A stretch of DNA of 64,000 nucleotides from an uncultured Alphaproteobacteria bacterium (lineage in GTDB: Bacteria > Pseudomonadota > Alphaproteobacteria > Rhizobiales > Aestuariivirgaceae). The stretch covers positions 86,231 to 150,230 of the forward strand of contig CAMFKI010000007.1 of the NCBI GenBank assembly GCA_945957365.1, in the 5' to 3' direction. Every line of letters starts with the position of its first letter. Within the stretch, counting starts at the first letter, position 1. Below, one piece after another: positions 6,619-16,539 of the stretch. The position numbers were made by a program, and so were the translations under genes. The notes below the pieces were generated by a model. It did no database searches and was not told the origin of the DNA. It worked only from the letters and a program-made list of their open reading frames with translations.

Positions 6619-9588
6619 ATGTCGACGATCGAGAGCATGCAGGCGGCGCGCGAGGACTCTCTCAGGGCGACCGCCGGCGGCCCCCCGCCGCGGACCAAGA
6701 ACCCGTTTTTCGGGGTGGGCCCCATCACCGACATGGCGAAGGACGAGGCCGAAAGCCGGGCACTCCGCTTTGAATTCGAACACTGGCTGGAACAGAACTA
6801 CCGCAAGTTCGACGATCGCGGACGCGACATCGGGTGCTTTACGGCCGCCGAGATCGGACGTTCGATGCATCGCGGCTATCCGGCGGACAAGTTCCTGCTG
6901 GACATGATGCGCGAGATCCACCGCTACTTCGAATTCCCCAAGTCAAACAGGATGGCGGTCGGACTCGGCGGCGGCCATTCGGGCTTCACCGTGTGCGCCC
7001 TGCACTTCCTGACGGTGAACGATCCCACCCAGCACATCTATGTCGACACGCCGGCTCCTGAATCGGATCTCGCCAAGTCATCCGGCTTTTTCCGCCAGAG
7101 CTGGGGGGCGCAGATTGTCGAAATGATGCGCTTCGCCCGCAACGGCGACGAAGCGCGCCTGCACTTCGCAAGCAGCGAAGGCGCCATTCCGACAGCCGAT
7201 ACACTGGAGCGCATGGGCGTGAAGGTGTTCTTCGGGGTGGGTCACGAGACCACCGGCGCCACCACTTACTCGCGTGCGGATATCGAGACCCTGCTCGACT
7301 GGATCGACCGCAACCCCGCGGAACATCACGCGATCCTCGATGCAACGTCGATGCTGGGCGCCATGCCATGGGGCAGCGAACTGGTCCGGCAGGTGATGGC
7401 AAAGTGCTGCCTCTTCATGCCCTTCCAGAAGGCGATCGGCGGCATCTCCGGCTACTTCCTGGTTTCCTTCACCCCGCAAGCACTGAGCCTGGTGGAGGAC
7501 AATCAGAAGAACCCGTCCTGGGCCATCCCCCGGCAGTTGAAGCTCGCGGCTCCGGTCGATCCCAAGATGCCGCTGTCGGGCGAGCGCACCGTCAATCTCG
7601 GACCGTTCTACGATCCCGAGCAAGGCAAGATGGTGGGCGGCGTCATCAATACCTTCTCCACCCTCGCCTTTGCCGAGACGACATTCGGTCTGCTGCGGGT
7701 CGAGCGGATGATCGGCCCGGTCAGCGAAATGAACCGGCGCTCGGAGCTGAACCGCGCCGCACTCGATGAATGGATGAGCAATTCACAGCTGTTCCAGCTC
7801 GGCGTCAGCGACAGGGAGCACCGCGGCGCCGCAGTCACCCTCATCAAGGTGGCGGACCAATCCGTCACCGACCCCGCGATCCACGCCCGCATCATCGCGC
7901 GCTCGAAGCAGCTTCTCGCCTATGACGGCATCACCCATCCCAACGGACTGCACGAACAGGGCCTCGATGTGGCGCGCTACATCAATGCCTTTCCGGGCAC
8001 GCCGGGCGACTATCGCGCCTGGATCGGCGGCATCCGACCCGTCGAGGACATTCACGCGCTCCTCGACAACATGAAATATGCCTATCACCGCGCCCGCATC
8101 GTCGTGATGGAAGAGGAACTGGCGAAGCACGGCGTTAGCTTCCCGGCGCCTGCGCAGGCTGCGGGCCGGTCCCGCAAGGATGTTCCCGACCGGGTCTACA
8201 AGGTTCTGGTCTGCGATCACGTGGGCCTCAAGTTCAACAAGGACGGCAAGCCGGACTACAGCGCCGCGCAGGCGCATGCCGAGGCGCAGGGTGCGACGTT
8301 CCACAGCGACGTCCTCCCCGAAGATGCGAGGCTCGATCCCGGCATCCACTTCTTCTATCAGCCGCAGCTTTCCAAGCCCGAGGAGATCCGCTCCCTCACC
8401 GACCGCGGGCAGTATGACGCCGTCATCGCTGCGGCGACCTTCATTCCCAAGGAAGCTGTTTTCAGCGAAGGCGGTGTCCGCATCGGCACCGGCACGGGCA
8501 ACATGGGGTCGCTGTCCTGGGGCGGCGGCAATGGTGAAGGCGGCGCGGCGCCGCTGATGAACACGCCGTCGTTCAACAGCCGGGCCACGGCGCAGATGTG
8601 CTTCAAGGCGCTGCTCAAGGTTCTGCCCGATCTACCCGTGGACGAGATGCACCGTCTGACTGCCGCAGGAAATTTCGACACCGGACGGGATCTCTCGAAG
8701 TTCCCGACGGAGAAGATCGAAGGCAAGCGCATCGGAATTATCGGTTACGGCAACATCGGCCGTGAATTGGCAAAGATCGCCCAGGCGTTCGGGATGACCG
8801 TGGCCATTCACGCCAGGTCCCGCCACCGCGAGTGGATCGAGTCGGAAGGCTTCATCTTCGCAGCGACTCCCGAGGATGCGGCCAGCGGCGCCGAAGTGCT
8901 CTCGGTTCACACCGGGCTTGGGCCGCTGAACGCGGCCACCGGCAAATATGCCAATGCCAACGTGGTCAGTGCATCCGTGCTGGCAGCCCTCAATGACGGT
9001 GCCGTCCTGCTGAACTACGACCGTGGCGAATGCGTCGATGCGGCGGCCCTCGATGCGGCCCTGGCGTCCGGCAAGATACGCCATGCGGCCATCGATGCCG
9101 ATCTGTTCGTCGATGCGCAGACCGGGGCCAAGAGCGGACCCATGCTGCCCTACCTGCCATTGGCGGAAAAATACCCGGGCCGGCTGGAACTCCTGCCCCA
9201 TGCTGCCGCCGACACCGAGCATGTCTCGCGCGTCGAAGGCGCGAGGCAGGCGATCGACCAGATCATCGCGGCCATCCGATACCGCGAGGTGATCAACCTC
9301 AAGGGCGACTTGCCCGCGGGCTATTCCGTCGGCGGGCCGCGGACCGTGGCAGGTGTCGGCAAATGCTCCGGCAGTGATGTGATCAGGGCCCTCGAGAGTG
9401 CCGACGACGCCCGGATGGCCCGGGCGGAAGTCGAATCCATGTCGGCGATCTGGGCGGCACTCACCTGTGCCACGACGGACGAGGCTCGCCAGATCCTCGT
9501 GTCACGGCATGGCGCGGAACTGGTCAGGAGCTTCAACAAATATGCCTCGCTCATGCGCAAGCTGGGGCTCGAAGGCCCCTATGCCTGA
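6619..9588 (+). CDS. Fusion of a SerC-like PLP aminotransferase and a SerA-like dehydrogenase
   Basis: 989 residues, two enzymes in one chain. Residues 25-500 resemble fold-type I (class V) phosphoserine aminotransferases: LDATSMLGAMPWG (Asp241) and a Schiff-base lysine in FQKAIGGISGYF (Lys271). Residues 525-900 are a D-2-hydroxyacid dehydrogenase: NAD-binding GIIGYGNIGRELAKI (707-721), NYDRGECVD (Arg802) and LLPHAAADTEH (His861). The catalytic Glu normally found in a DVF-x-x-EP motif is not evident; the region reads AIDADLFVDAQT. The last 90 residues match nothing I recognise. Known steps would be 3-phosphoglycerate to phosphohydroxypyruvate to O-phosphoserine. ATG 6619 was preferred over upstream in-frame codons, which read non-coding AT-rich DNA. 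The end overlaps the convergent M20 gene by 10 nt. Confidence 0.8.
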   Translation: MSTIESMQAAREDSLRATAGGPPPRTKNPFFGVGPITDMAKDEAESRALRFEFEHWLEQNYRKFDDRGRDIGCFTAAEIGRSMHRGYPADKFLLDMMREIHRYFEFPKSNRMAVGLGGGHSGFTVCALHFLTVNDPTQHIYVDTPAPESDLAKSSGFFRQSWGAQIVEMMRFARNGDEARLHFASSEGAIPTADTLERMGVKVFFGVGHETTGATTYSRADIETLLDWIDRNPAEHHAILDATSMLGAMPWGSELVRQVMAKCCLFMPFQKAIGGISGYFLVSFTPQALSLVEDNQKNPSWAIPRQLKLAAPVDPKMPLSGERTVNLGPFYDPEQGKMVGGVINTFSTLAFAETTFGLLRVERMIGPVSEMNRRSELNRAALDEWMSNSQLFQLGVSDREHRGAAVTLIKVADQSVTDPAIHARIIARSKQLLAYDGITHPNGLHEQGLDVARYINAFPGTPGDYRAWIGGIRPVEDIHALLDNMKYAYHRARIVVMEEELAKHGVSFPAPAQAAGRSRKDVPDRVYKVLVCDHVGLKFNKDGKPDYSAAQAHAEAQGATFHSDVLPEDARLDPGIHFFYQPQLSKPEEIRSLTDRGQYDAVIAAATFIPKEAVFSEGGVRIGTGTGNMGSLSWGGGNGEGGAAPLMNTPSFNSRATAQMCFKALLKVLPDLPVDEMHRLTAAGNFDTGRDLSKFPTEKIEGKRIGIIGYGNIGRELAKIAQAFGMTVAIHARSRHREWIESEGFIFAATPEDAASGAEVLSVHTGLGPLNAATGKYANANVVSASVLAALNDGAVLLNYDRGECVDAAALDAALASGKIRHAAIDADLFVDAQTGAKSGPMLPYLPLAEKYPGRLELLPHAAADTEHVSRVEGARQAIDQIIAAIRYREVINLKGDLPAGYSVGGPRTVAGVGKCSGSDVIRALESADDARMARAEVESMSAIWAALTCATTDEARQILVSRHGAELVRSFNKYASLMRKLGLEGPYA

Positions 9589-10745
9589 GGCAGGGCCTTC
9601 TCGACCAGTCTCGCCCAGAAGGCGGGGCCCTTCACCAGAAGGGCGTCGTTGAAGTTATAGCCGGGATCATGGAGCATGGGACCGGGCCCGGCTCCCAGGC
9701 CGAAGTAGCATGAGGGCAGTACTTCCTGCATCGCGGAGAAATCCTCCGAGAACATGAAGGGCCCCCGCATGTCGACCTTGGCTGCATCCTGGCCCATCTC
9801 GAGCGCCACTTCGCGCACCAGGGCGGCCTCATCGGCGGTATTGAAGCCGGCCGGATAGCTCCAGCTGTCGAGCCCGATCTGAACGTCTGCGGTACAGCCG
9901 TAGGACCGGGCATGCGCAATGGCGAGGTCCTTGATGCGGGTGAGTATCAGGTCGCGCACCGGCTTCGTGACCGTGCGGACGCCGACGAGGAGCCGGACCT
10001 CTTCGGGAATGACGGTGGCCATGGAGCCGCCGTTGATGGCGCCCACCGTGACCACCGCGGGATCATGCGGATCGAGATTGCGCGACACCACCGTCTGCAG
10101 GGCGACGACGAGGCTCGCCGCGGCCACCACGGGATCCACCGACTTGTGCGGCAGGGCACCATGCCCGCCAACGCCCCTCACCACGATGGTGAAGACGTCG
10201 CACGAGGCGGTGATCGGGCCCGGGCGCACGACGATCTGGCCTTCGGGTTCACCCGGCAGATTATGCAGCGCGAAAATGCGATCGCAGGGAAAACGGGTAA
10301 AGAGCCCGTCCTCGATCATGCGGAAAGCCCCACCTTCATCTTCCTCGGAAGGCTGGAAGATCAGCCGCACCGTGCCGTCGAAGTTCCCGCTTTCGGCAAG
10401 GTAGCGGGCCAGCCCCAGCAGCATGGTGGTGTGACCATCATGCCCGCAGGCATGCATCTTGCCCGGAAACTTCGAGGCATAGGAAAGGTTCGTCTGTTCC
10501 TGGATCGGGAGCGCGTCCATGTCGGCTCGGATGCCGATCACACGGCTGGACGAGCCGTTGCGAAGCGACGCGACCACCCCGGTCTTGGCAATTCCGGTCG
10601 CCACCTCGAAGCCCAGGCGGCGGCACTCCTTGGCCACGATGGCGGCCGTGCGTTCCTCCTGGAACAGCATTTCAGGATGCGCGTGGATATCCTGCCTGAT
10701 GGCGGTGAGGTCCGGGAGATGCTTCTTGAGGATGTCCTCGATCAT
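9579..10745 (-). CDS. M20 family amidohydrolase / peptidase (hippurate-hydrolase-like)
   Basis: 388 residues. Metal-binding and catalytic blocks of the M20D amidohydrolases are present: GIRADMDALP, MHACGHDGHTTM, QPSEEDEGG and ALHNLPGEPEG. Such enzymes cleave N-acyl amino acids or related amides in the cytoplasm using two metal ions. ATG 10745 (MIEDILKKH) overlaps the stop codon of the upstream permease gene by four bases (ATGA), showing translational coupling with the amino-acid transporter. The pairing suggests that the imported substrate is an N-acylated or amide-linked amino acid that is hydrolysed after uptake; that is inference from position. Confidence 0.88.
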   Translation of the reverse strand: MIEDILKKHLPDLTAIRQDIHAHPEMLFQEERTAAIVAKECRRLGFEVATGIAKTGVVASLRNGSSSRVIGIRADMDALPIQEQTNLSYASKFPGKMHACGHDGHTTMLLGLARYLAESGNFDGTVRLIFQPSEEDEGGAFRMIEDGLFTRFPCDRIFALHNLPGEPEGQIVVRPGPITASCDVFTIVVRGVGGHGALPHKSVDPVVAAASLVVALQTVVSRNLDPHDPAVVTVGAINGGSMATVIPEEVRLLVGVRTVTKPVRDLILTRIKDLAIAHARSYGCTADVQIGLDSWSYPAGFNTADEAALVREVALEMGQDAAKVDMRGPFMFSEDFSAMQEVLPSCYFGLGAGPGPMLHDPGYNFNDALLVKGPAFWARLVEKALPQA

Positions 10746-11542
10746 CGCTTTTGCGGAACCTTCTTCTCGATGTAACTGAATGCCCAGACGGTCACGAAGG
10801 TCAGGCACATGTAGATGACGGCGAGCAGCATCAGGGGCTCGTAGACGATATAGGTGTCCTGCGTGATGCGGTTGCGCACCACGCCCGCGAGGTCCATCAC
10901 CGTCACCGTCATTGCCAGCGGGGTGGACTTCAGCTGAAGCACCACTTCGCCTGCAAGCGTCGGCAGAACCAGGCGCACGGCGCGCGGAAACCACACGCGG
11001 CTCAGCACCTTCCACGGCGACATGCCGAATGCGCGCGCGGCCTCCAGCTCACCCCTCGGCACGCCGAGAAAGGCGCCGCGCATGATCTCGCCTTCATATC
11101 CCGCAAAGCTGATGGTGAAGGCCAGCAACGCATACCAGAACGCGTCGAGGCGGATCAGCCACATGAAGTCCTTGTGGAACTCGGGAAAGACCGCGCCGAT
11201 CTTCGGGAACAGCGAGCCGAGGCCATAATAGATCAGCCACAGCTGCAACAGCAGCGGCGTGCCGCGGATGACCGTGCAGAAGCCCTTTGCCAGGGCCGCC
11301 GCCCAAGGGGGCCCCGTCACCTGCACGAGGCCGATCGGCACGGCGAAAACCATGCCCAGTGCACAGGAGAAGATCCACAGCAGCAGGGTCAGCCACAGGC
11401 CCTTGATGAGCAGCGGATAATAGGTCGCCATCCAGCTCCACTGCGACACCCGCAGAAGCCAGTAGATAACTCCGGTCAAGATGGCCACAAGGATGAGAAT
11501 GACCAAACCCTTGACGATGAACTTGAAGATATCGAAGCTCAT
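10742..11542 (-). CDS. Polar amino-acid ABC transporter permease (HisM-like)
   Basis: 266 residues with about five or six membrane spans and the EAA loop EAARAFGMSPWK that contacts the ATPase. It belongs to the HisMQ/GltK family of inner-membrane permeases for polar amino acids. The N-terminus is longer than in most HisM proteins, with an extra hydrophobic segment at residues 8-30. ATG 11542 overlaps the stop of the other permease gene by four bases, and its own stop overlaps the M20 hydrolase start, so three genes are translationally coupled. Confidence 0.9.
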   Translation of the reverse strand: MSFDIFKFIVKGLVILILVAILTGVIYWLLRVSQWSWMATYYPLLIKGLWLTLLLWIFSCALGMVFAVPIGLVQVTGPPWAAALAKGFCTVIRGTPLLLQLWLIYYGLGSLFPKIGAVFPEFHKDFMWLIRLDAFWYALLAFTISFAGYEGEIMRGAFLGVPRGELEAARAFGMSPWKVLSRVWFPRAVRLVLPTLAGEVVLQLKSTPLAMTVTVMDLAGVVRNRITQDTYIVYEPLMLLAVIYMCLTFVTVWAFSYIEKKVPQKR

Positions 11543-12261
11543 GCGAGCTTCCTCTGTCCGCGCCGGAGCCGTTTTTCGAGTGCTGCGAAGCCGCGCTGCG
11601 ACACCAGCGTGATGATCAGGTAGATCAGTCCGGCCGTCATGAAGAAGGTGAAGTACATTTTCGTGTTGCCCGCCGCCTGCCGCGTTGCCAGCGCCAGTTC
11701 GGTGTAGCCCACGACGGCGATCAGCGCCGTATCCTTGGTCACGATCAGCCAGAGATTGGCGAGGCCGGGAATGGCATAGGGCAGCATGGACGGGATGGTG
11801 ATGCGCCGGAAGATGAGCCAGGGCGACATGCCGTAGGCCCTTGCGGCCTCCATCTGCCCGACCGGTATCGCCTGAATCGCCGCGCGCAGCACTTCCGTCG
11901 AATAGGCGCCCTGCACGAAGCCCAGCACCAGGACCGCGGCGGCAAAGCCGTTGATCGCGATGGCCGCGAAGCCCGAACTCTCCAGAAGCTGGTTGAGCGT
12001 CGCGGTGCCTGCGTAATAAAGGATCAGGATGAGAATGAGCTCAGGCACGGCGCGCACCAGGGTCGTGTAGCCCTGCATGATCGATCGCGTCAGCGTGCTG
12101 CCATAAAGCTTCGACATCGCGCCGACGATGCCGATGAAAAGCCCCAGGGCGTAGGCGAGCACCGCGATCGAGACGCTGACTGCAGCGCCGAACAGCAACT
12201 CGTCACCATAGCCGGTGGGGCCGAGTGAGAGGATTTCCGGGAATCCGGGTTGGCCGGCCAT
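11539..12261 (-). CDS. Polar amino-acid ABC transporter permease (HisQ-like)
   Basis: 240 residues, about five membrane spans, with the EAA loop MEAARAYGMSPWLIF. It pairs with the downstream HisM-like permease to form the membrane channel. The order ATPase, binding protein, HisQ-like, HisM-like matches the histidine/arginine/octopine/nopaline branch of the family. It starts 55 nt after the binding-protein gene, with a strong hairpin in between. Confidence 0.9.
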   Translation of the reverse strand: MAGQPGFPEILSLGPTGYGDELLFGAAVSVSIAVLAYALGLFIGIVGAMSKLYGSTLTRSIMQGYTTLVRAVPELILILILYYAGTATLNQLLESSGFAAIAINGFAAAVLVLGFVQGAYSTEVLRAAIQAIPVGQMEAARAYGMSPWLIFRRITIPSMLPYAIPGLANLWLIVTKDTALIAVVGYTELALATRQAAGNTKMYFTFFMTAGLIYLIITLVSQRGFAALEKRLRRGQRKLA

Positions 12262-12277
12262 GATCGTCCTTGTGAAG

Positions 12278-12306
12278 AGCCTGTGCGGAGGGCATCCGCA
12301 CAGGCT
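12278..12306. other. Stem-loop directly after the amino-acid binding-protein gene
   Basis: A perfect 12-bp stem (AGCCTGTGCGGA / TCCGCACAGGCT) with a 5-nt loop, placed between the binding-protein stop (12317) and the next permease start (12261). No U-run follows, so it is probably not a full terminator. A hairpin here typically stabilises the upstream mRNA or partly attenuates transcription, giving more binding protein than permease. Confidence 0.7.
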
Positions 12307-12316
12307 GATCGACAGG

Positions 12317-13117
12317 TTACTTGTCTTCGGGGGTCACGATGATCCCGATGAGGTCGGGATAGTTCTTGGTGATCTCCGAGAACTTCTTTTCCTTGGCGAG
12401 GACGGCGATGGCGGCGTTGATCTTGTCCCTGAGTGCCGTGTCTTCCTTGCGGACGCCGGCGCCCACGCCGACGCCGAGGACTTCGGTATCCTCGGGAACC
12501 GTACCCTTGAGCTCGCAGCACTGCTTGCCCTGGTCGGACTTCAGGAAGGCGTCGAGGGCCGTCGAGTCCGCCTGCACGTAGTCGACGCGCCCGGCCGCGA
12601 GGTCGTTGTTCGCTTCATCCTGGGTGGAGTATGTCTTGATCTCGGCCCCTGCCGGGACGAAATGCTTCTGCACGTACTTCTCGTGCGTGGTCGAGACCTG
12701 CACGCCGATCACCTTGCCCTTCAGGTGATCGGGGCTGATGTCCTTGTCGCCGTCCTTCGGACCGATCAGGTTGGACGGCGTGTTGTAATACATGTCCGAG
12801 AAGTCGATGGTCTTCTTGCGCTCGTTGGTGATCGACATCGACGAGAAGATCACGTCGATCTGCTTCGACGTCAGGGCCGGGATGATGCCATCCCACGCCA
12901 CTTCGACCAGCTGGCACTTCTCGTTCATCTGTGCACAGAGTGCATTCATCAGATCGATTTCCCAGCCGACCCACTTTCCGGAGGCATCCTTCGAGGTATA
13001 GGGCGCGTAGGGCTCCGCGGCGACGCCGAACTTGATGTCGGCCATCGCGGCGGAAGAGGCTCCGAACATCAATCCGGCGGCCACGGCCACCAGCGCGATG
13101 CGACGAGTGAATTTCAT
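12317..13117 (-). CDS. Polar amino-acid ABC transporter periplasmic binding protein
   Basis: 266 residues. A signal peptide (MKFTRRIALVAVAAGLM... ending AAMA before DIKFGV) precedes a family 3 solute-binding domain: FGVAAEPYAPYTSKDASG at the start, VGWEIDLMNALC, and FSSMSITNERKKTIDFS. It captures amino acids in the periplasm and delivers them to the two permeases. A CC pair occurs near residue 190. ATG 13117 is used because it begins the signal peptide and follows GGGAG; longer in-frame readings upstream are not needed. The exact ligand (basic amino acid, opine or glutamate type) cannot be fixed by eye. Confidence 0.92.
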   Translation of the reverse strand: MKFTRRIALVAVAAGLMFGASSAAMADIKFGVAAEPYAPYTSKDASGKWVGWEIDLMNALCAQMNEKCQLVEVAWDGIIPALTSKQIDVIFSSMSITNERKKTIDFSDMYYNTPSNLIGPKDGDKDISPDHLKGKVIGVQVSTTHEKYVQKHFVPAGAEIKTYSTQDEANNDLAAGRVDYVQADSTALDAFLKSDQGKQCCELKGTVPEDTEVLGVGVGAGVRKEDTALRDKINAAIAVLAKEKKFSEITKNYPDLIGIIVTPEDK

Positions 13118-13185
13118 TTTGCTTACTCCCTCTTGTCCGGGTGACGAATCCGCCCCGGTTTGTTGAAAGAACTCAGGCCGACGGC

Positions 13186-13989
13186 TCAGGCATGAGCCGA
13201 AGAAACGAACTGACGGCATCGGTCGCTGACGGGCGCGCCGAACACCTGCGACGGCGGCCCCTCCTCCTCGATCACGCCCTTGTAGAGGTAGATCACGTGG
13301 CTGGAGACACTTCTGGCAAACTTCATTTCATGGGTGACGAGGATCATGGTGCGGCCCTCGTCGGCGAGGTCGCGGATGACTTTCAGAACCTCGCCGACGA
13401 GTTCGGGGTCGAGGGCGGAGGTGGGTTCGTCGAACAGCATGACCTTGGGCTCCATGCACAAGGCACGCGCGATTGCGGCGCGCTGCTGCTGCCCGCCCGA
13501 AAGGAAGGCCGGATACTGATCGCGCTTTTCGAACAACCCCACCTTGTGAAGCAGCTTCTCGGCCCGCTCGATGGCCTCGGCCTTCGGGACGCCCAGCACG
13601 TGTACCGGCGCCTCGATCACATTCTGCAGGACCGTCATGTGCTGCCAGAGATTGAAGCTCTGGAACACCATTCCCAGCCGGGTACGGATACGCTCAAGCT
13701 GCTTGCGGTCGGAGGGATGGAGGTCTCCATCCTTGTGGCGCGTCAGCGCTACCTTTTCTCCGGTGACCTCGATCTGCCCCTGAGTCGGCATTTCGAGAAA
13801 GTTGATGCATCTGAGGAAGGTCGACTTGCCGGAGCCAGACGCACCGATCATCGAGACCACGGAGCCCTCGCGCGCCGTCAGGGAGACACCCTTGAGCACC
13901 TCGAGTTCGCCAAATCTCTTGTGAAGATCCGTAACCTGAACGGCCACCGGTCGATTCAAATCGTCCACCTTCACCGCAGCGTGCTGCAC
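13186..13989 (-). CDS. Polar amino-acid ABC transporter ATPase (HisP/GlnQ-like)
   Basis: 267 residues with all ABC motifs: Walker A GASGSGKST, signature LSGGQQQRAAIARAL, Walker B VMLFDEPTSALD and the switch His in LVTHEMKFA. The insert HKDGDLHPSDRKQLERIRTR before the Q-loop is typical of the HisP subgroup. Translation seems to start at GTG 13989, with GGGAGAG five bases upstream. It is the first gene of the operon: ATPase, binding protein, two permeases, M20 hydrolase. Confidence 0.92.
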   Translation of the reverse strand: MQHAAVKVDDLNRPVAVQVTDLHKRFGELEVLKGVSLTAREGSVVSMIGASGSGKSTFLRCINFLEMPTQGQIEVTGEKVALTRHKDGDLHPSDRKQLERIRTRLGMVFQSFNLWQHMTVLQNVIEAPVHVLGVPKAEAIERAEKLLHKVGLFEKRDQYPAFLSGGQQQRAAIARALCMEPKVMLFDEPTSALDPELVGEVLKVIRDLADEGRTMILVTHEMKFARSVSSHVIYLYKGVIEEEGPPSQVFGAPVSDRCRQFVSSAHA

Positions 13990-14045
13990 GCCGTCTCTCC
14001 CGTGACCCGACTGGGTCTTATTCTTTTCTGAGCGTACATTAACAA

Positions 14046-14084
14046 GAAAACCGGCAACTGCAATTGGGCAATTGACCGGTTTTC
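14046..14084 (-). terminator. Rho-independent terminator after clpA
   Basis: Inverted repeat GAAAACCGG / CCGGTTTTC at the outer ends, with an inner CAATTG-GG-CAATTG pair, so most of the 39 bases can fold. Read on the minus strand it lies 32 bases after the clpA stop and ends in a T-rich run (GGTTTTCTTGTT). It also separates clpSA from the amino-acid transporter operon that begins at 13989. Confidence 0.7.
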
Positions 14085-14115
14085 CTTCGTTTTCCGTGGC
14101 TTTCGCGAAACCAGG

Positions 14116-16536
14116 TCAGTCCGACTTGGCCTTTGGCTTGCGCTTCGCGGCCTTTTTCTCCGCCTTCTCGTCAACCTCGCCGTCGGCTTCCGCAGCGGCA
14201 GCGGGCAGTGCCTTGCGCACCGGGCGCCCCGGCAGAGCCTTTTCCTCGTCCCGGCTCAGATACTCGAAATGGAGGTCATCGCCGTTCAGCAGGATCCGCA
14301 CCGTGCCGCCCTTGGCAAGCTTGCCGAACAGGACTTCTTCAGCCAGGGGCTTCTTGACGTGCTCCTGGATGATCCGGGCCAGGGGCCTGGCGCCCATCTG
14401 CTGGTCGTACCCCTTGCGGGCCAGCCAGTCGGCGGCTTCCGACGACAGCTCGATGTTGATCTGCCGTTCGGCAAGCTGCGCCTCGAGCTGCAGGACGAAC
14501 TTCTCGACCACCTTGCGCACGATGGCGGGCGGCAGGTGAGCGAAGGGAATCACCGCGTCCAGACGGTTGCGGAACTCGGGCGTGAACATCCGCTGGATCG
14601 CTTCGGCATCGTCTCCCTGCCGGACGCTGTTGCCGAAGCCGATGGCCTCGCGCGCCATGTCCTGGGCGCCGGCGTTGGTCGTCATGATCAGGATGACGTT
14701 ACGGAAGTCGACCGACTTGCCGTTGTGATCCGTCAGCTTGCCGTGATCCATCACCTGCAGCAGGATGTTGAACAGGTCGGGATGCGCCTTCTCGATCTCG
14801 TCCAGCAGCAGCACCGAATAGGGGTGCTGGTCGATGCCGTCGGTCAGCAATCCGCCCTGGTCGAAGCCCACGTAGCCCGGAGGCGCGCCGATCAGGCGGG
14901 AGACCGAGTGGCGCTCCATGTACTCCGACATGTCGAAGCGCAGCATGTTGACGCCCATGACCTCGGCGAGCCGCTTGGCCACTTCGGTCTTGCCCACGCC
15001 GGTGGGCCCCGAGAACAGGTAGCAGCCGATGGGCTTCTCCGGCTCGCGCAGGCCCGCACGGGCCAGCTTGATAGAGGCGGCCAGCGCATCGATCGCCTTG
15101 TCCTGGCCGAACACCATGCGGCGCAATTCGGTATCGAGGTTCTTGAGAACCGTCGCATCATCCTTCGACACGGTCTTGGCCGGTATGCGGGCCATGGTGG
15201 CAATCGTGGCCTCGATCTCCGGAACGCCGATCACCTTGCGCCGCTTGTCTTCGGTCAGCAGCATCTGCGAGGCACCGGTCTCGTCGATGACGTCGATCGC
15301 CTTGTCCGGCAGCTTGCGGTCGGCCATGTAGCGCGCCGAAAGCTGAACCGCCGTCTCGATGGCATCGTCGGTGTAGCGGACCTTGTGGAACTCCTCGTAA
15401 TAGGGCTTGAGACCCTTGAGGATCTCGATGGCATCCGGGATCGAGGGCTCGTTGACATCGATCTTCTGGAACCGGCGGACCAGAGCCCGGTCCTTCTCGA
15501 AATGCTGGCGGTATTCCTTGTAGGTCGTCGACCCGATGCAGCGCAGGGCGCCGTTGGCAAGCGCCGGCTTCAGGAGGTTCGAGGCGTCCATGGACCCGCC
15601 CGACGTCGCGCCGGCGCCGATCACCGTATGAATTTCATCGATGAACATGATGGCGCCCGGGCGCGACTCGATCTCCTTGACCACCGCCTTGAGCCGCTCT
15701 TCGAAGTCGCCGCGATAGCGGGTGCCCGCGAGGAGCGCGCCCATGTCGAGCTGGTAGACGGTGCAGTTGAGCAGAACTTCCGGCACGTCGCCGTTGATGA
15801 TCTTGCGGGCGAGACCTTCAGCGATCGCGGTCTTGCCGACGCCGGGGTCACCGACGAACAGCGGGTTGTTCTTCTGGCGCCGGCACAGGATCTGGATGGT
15901 GCGGCGGACCTCGGCCTCGCGGCCGATCAGCGGGTCGATCTTGCCTTCGCCGGCCTTCTTGTTGAGGTTGATGCAATAGGCATCGAGCGCGTCACCATCG
16001 CCCTTCTTCTTGGAGCCCATGTCCTCGCCGTCACTGTTGCCGGCGCCCTGCTGGTCCTGGTCGACGCCCCGCACGGGACGGGTCTCGGAAAGGCCGGAGC
16101 GCTTGGCGATGCCATGGGAAATGTAGTTCACCGCGTCATAGCGCGTCATGTCCTGCTCCTGCAGGAAATAGGCGGCATGGCTCTCGCGCTCGGCGAAGAT
16201 CGCGACCAGAACGTTGGCCCCCGTCACCTCTTCACGGCCCGAGGACTGGACGTGGATCACCGCGCGCTGGATGACCCGCTGGAACCCGGCGGTGGGCTTC
16301 GAATCCTCGCGCTCGGCCGAAATCATCTGTCCGAGCTCGTTGTCGATGTAATTGGTCAGGCTGCGGCGCAGCACGTCGAGGTCGACGTTGCAGGCCTTCA
16401 TGACGGCGGAGGCGTCCTTGTCGTCGGTCAGCGACAGCAGCAGGTGCTCGAGGGTCGCGTATTCGTGGCGGCGTTCATTGGCCAGTGCCAGGGCGCGGTG
16501 GAGCGCCTTTTCGAGACTGCGGGAGAATGTCGGCAT
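14116..16536 (-). CDS. clpA: ATP-dependent Clp protease ATP-binding subunit ClpA
   Basis: 806 residues. The N-domain (1-145) binds ClpS; two AAA+ modules follow, with Walker A motifs GDPGVGKTA (229-237) and GPTGVGKTE, and Walker B blocks MFIDEIH and [10 protein letters not shown]. The ClpP-docking IGF loop is visible in [11 protein letters not shown]. ClpA unfolds substrates and feeds them to ClpP; clpP is not in this window. It is longer than E. coli ClpA (758) because of a Gly/Asp/Lys-rich linker (about 150-185) and a C-terminal tail of about 45 residues ending in a Lys/Ala-rich stretch ([13 protein letters not shown]). It starts 3 nt after clpS. Confidence 0.97.
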   Translation of the reverse strand: MPTFSRSLEKALHRALALANERRHEYATLEHLLLSLTDDKDASAVMKACNVDLDVLRRSLTNYIDNELGQMISAEREDSKPTAGFQRVIQRAVIHVQSSGREEVTGANVLVAIFAERESHAAYFLQEQDMTRYDAVNYISHGIAKRSGLSETRPVRGVDQDQQGAGNSDGEDMGSKKKGDGDALDAYCINLNKKAGEGKIDPLIGREAEVRRTIQILCRRQKNNPLFVGDPGVGKTAIAEGLARKIINGDVPEVLLNCTVYQLDMGALLAGTRYRGDFEERLKAVVKEIESRPGAIMFIDEIHTVIGAGATSGGSMDASNLLKPALANGALRCIGSTTYKEYRQHFEKDRALVRRFQKIDVNEPSIPDAIEILKGLKPYYEEFHKVRYTDDAIETAVQLSARYMADRKLPDKAIDVIDETGASQMLLTEDKRRKVIGVPEIEATIATMARIPAKTVSKDDATVLKNLDTELRRMVFGQDKAIDALAASIKLARAGLREPEKPIGCYLFSGPTGVGKTEVAKRLAEVMGVNMLRFDMSEYMERHSVSRLIGAPPGYVGFDQGGLLTDGIDQHPYSVLLLDEIEKAHPDLFNILLQVMDHGKLTDHNGKSVDFRNVILIMTTNAGAQDMAREAIGFGNSVRQGDDAEAIQRMFTPEFRNRLDAVIPFAHLPPAIVRKVVEKFVLQLEAQLAERQINIELSSEAADWLARKGYDQQMGARPLARIIQEHVKKPLAEEVLFGKLAKGGTVRILLNGDDLHFEYLSRDEEKALPGRPVRKALPAAAAEADGEVDEKAEKKAAKRKPKAKSD

Positions 16537-16539
16537 GGC

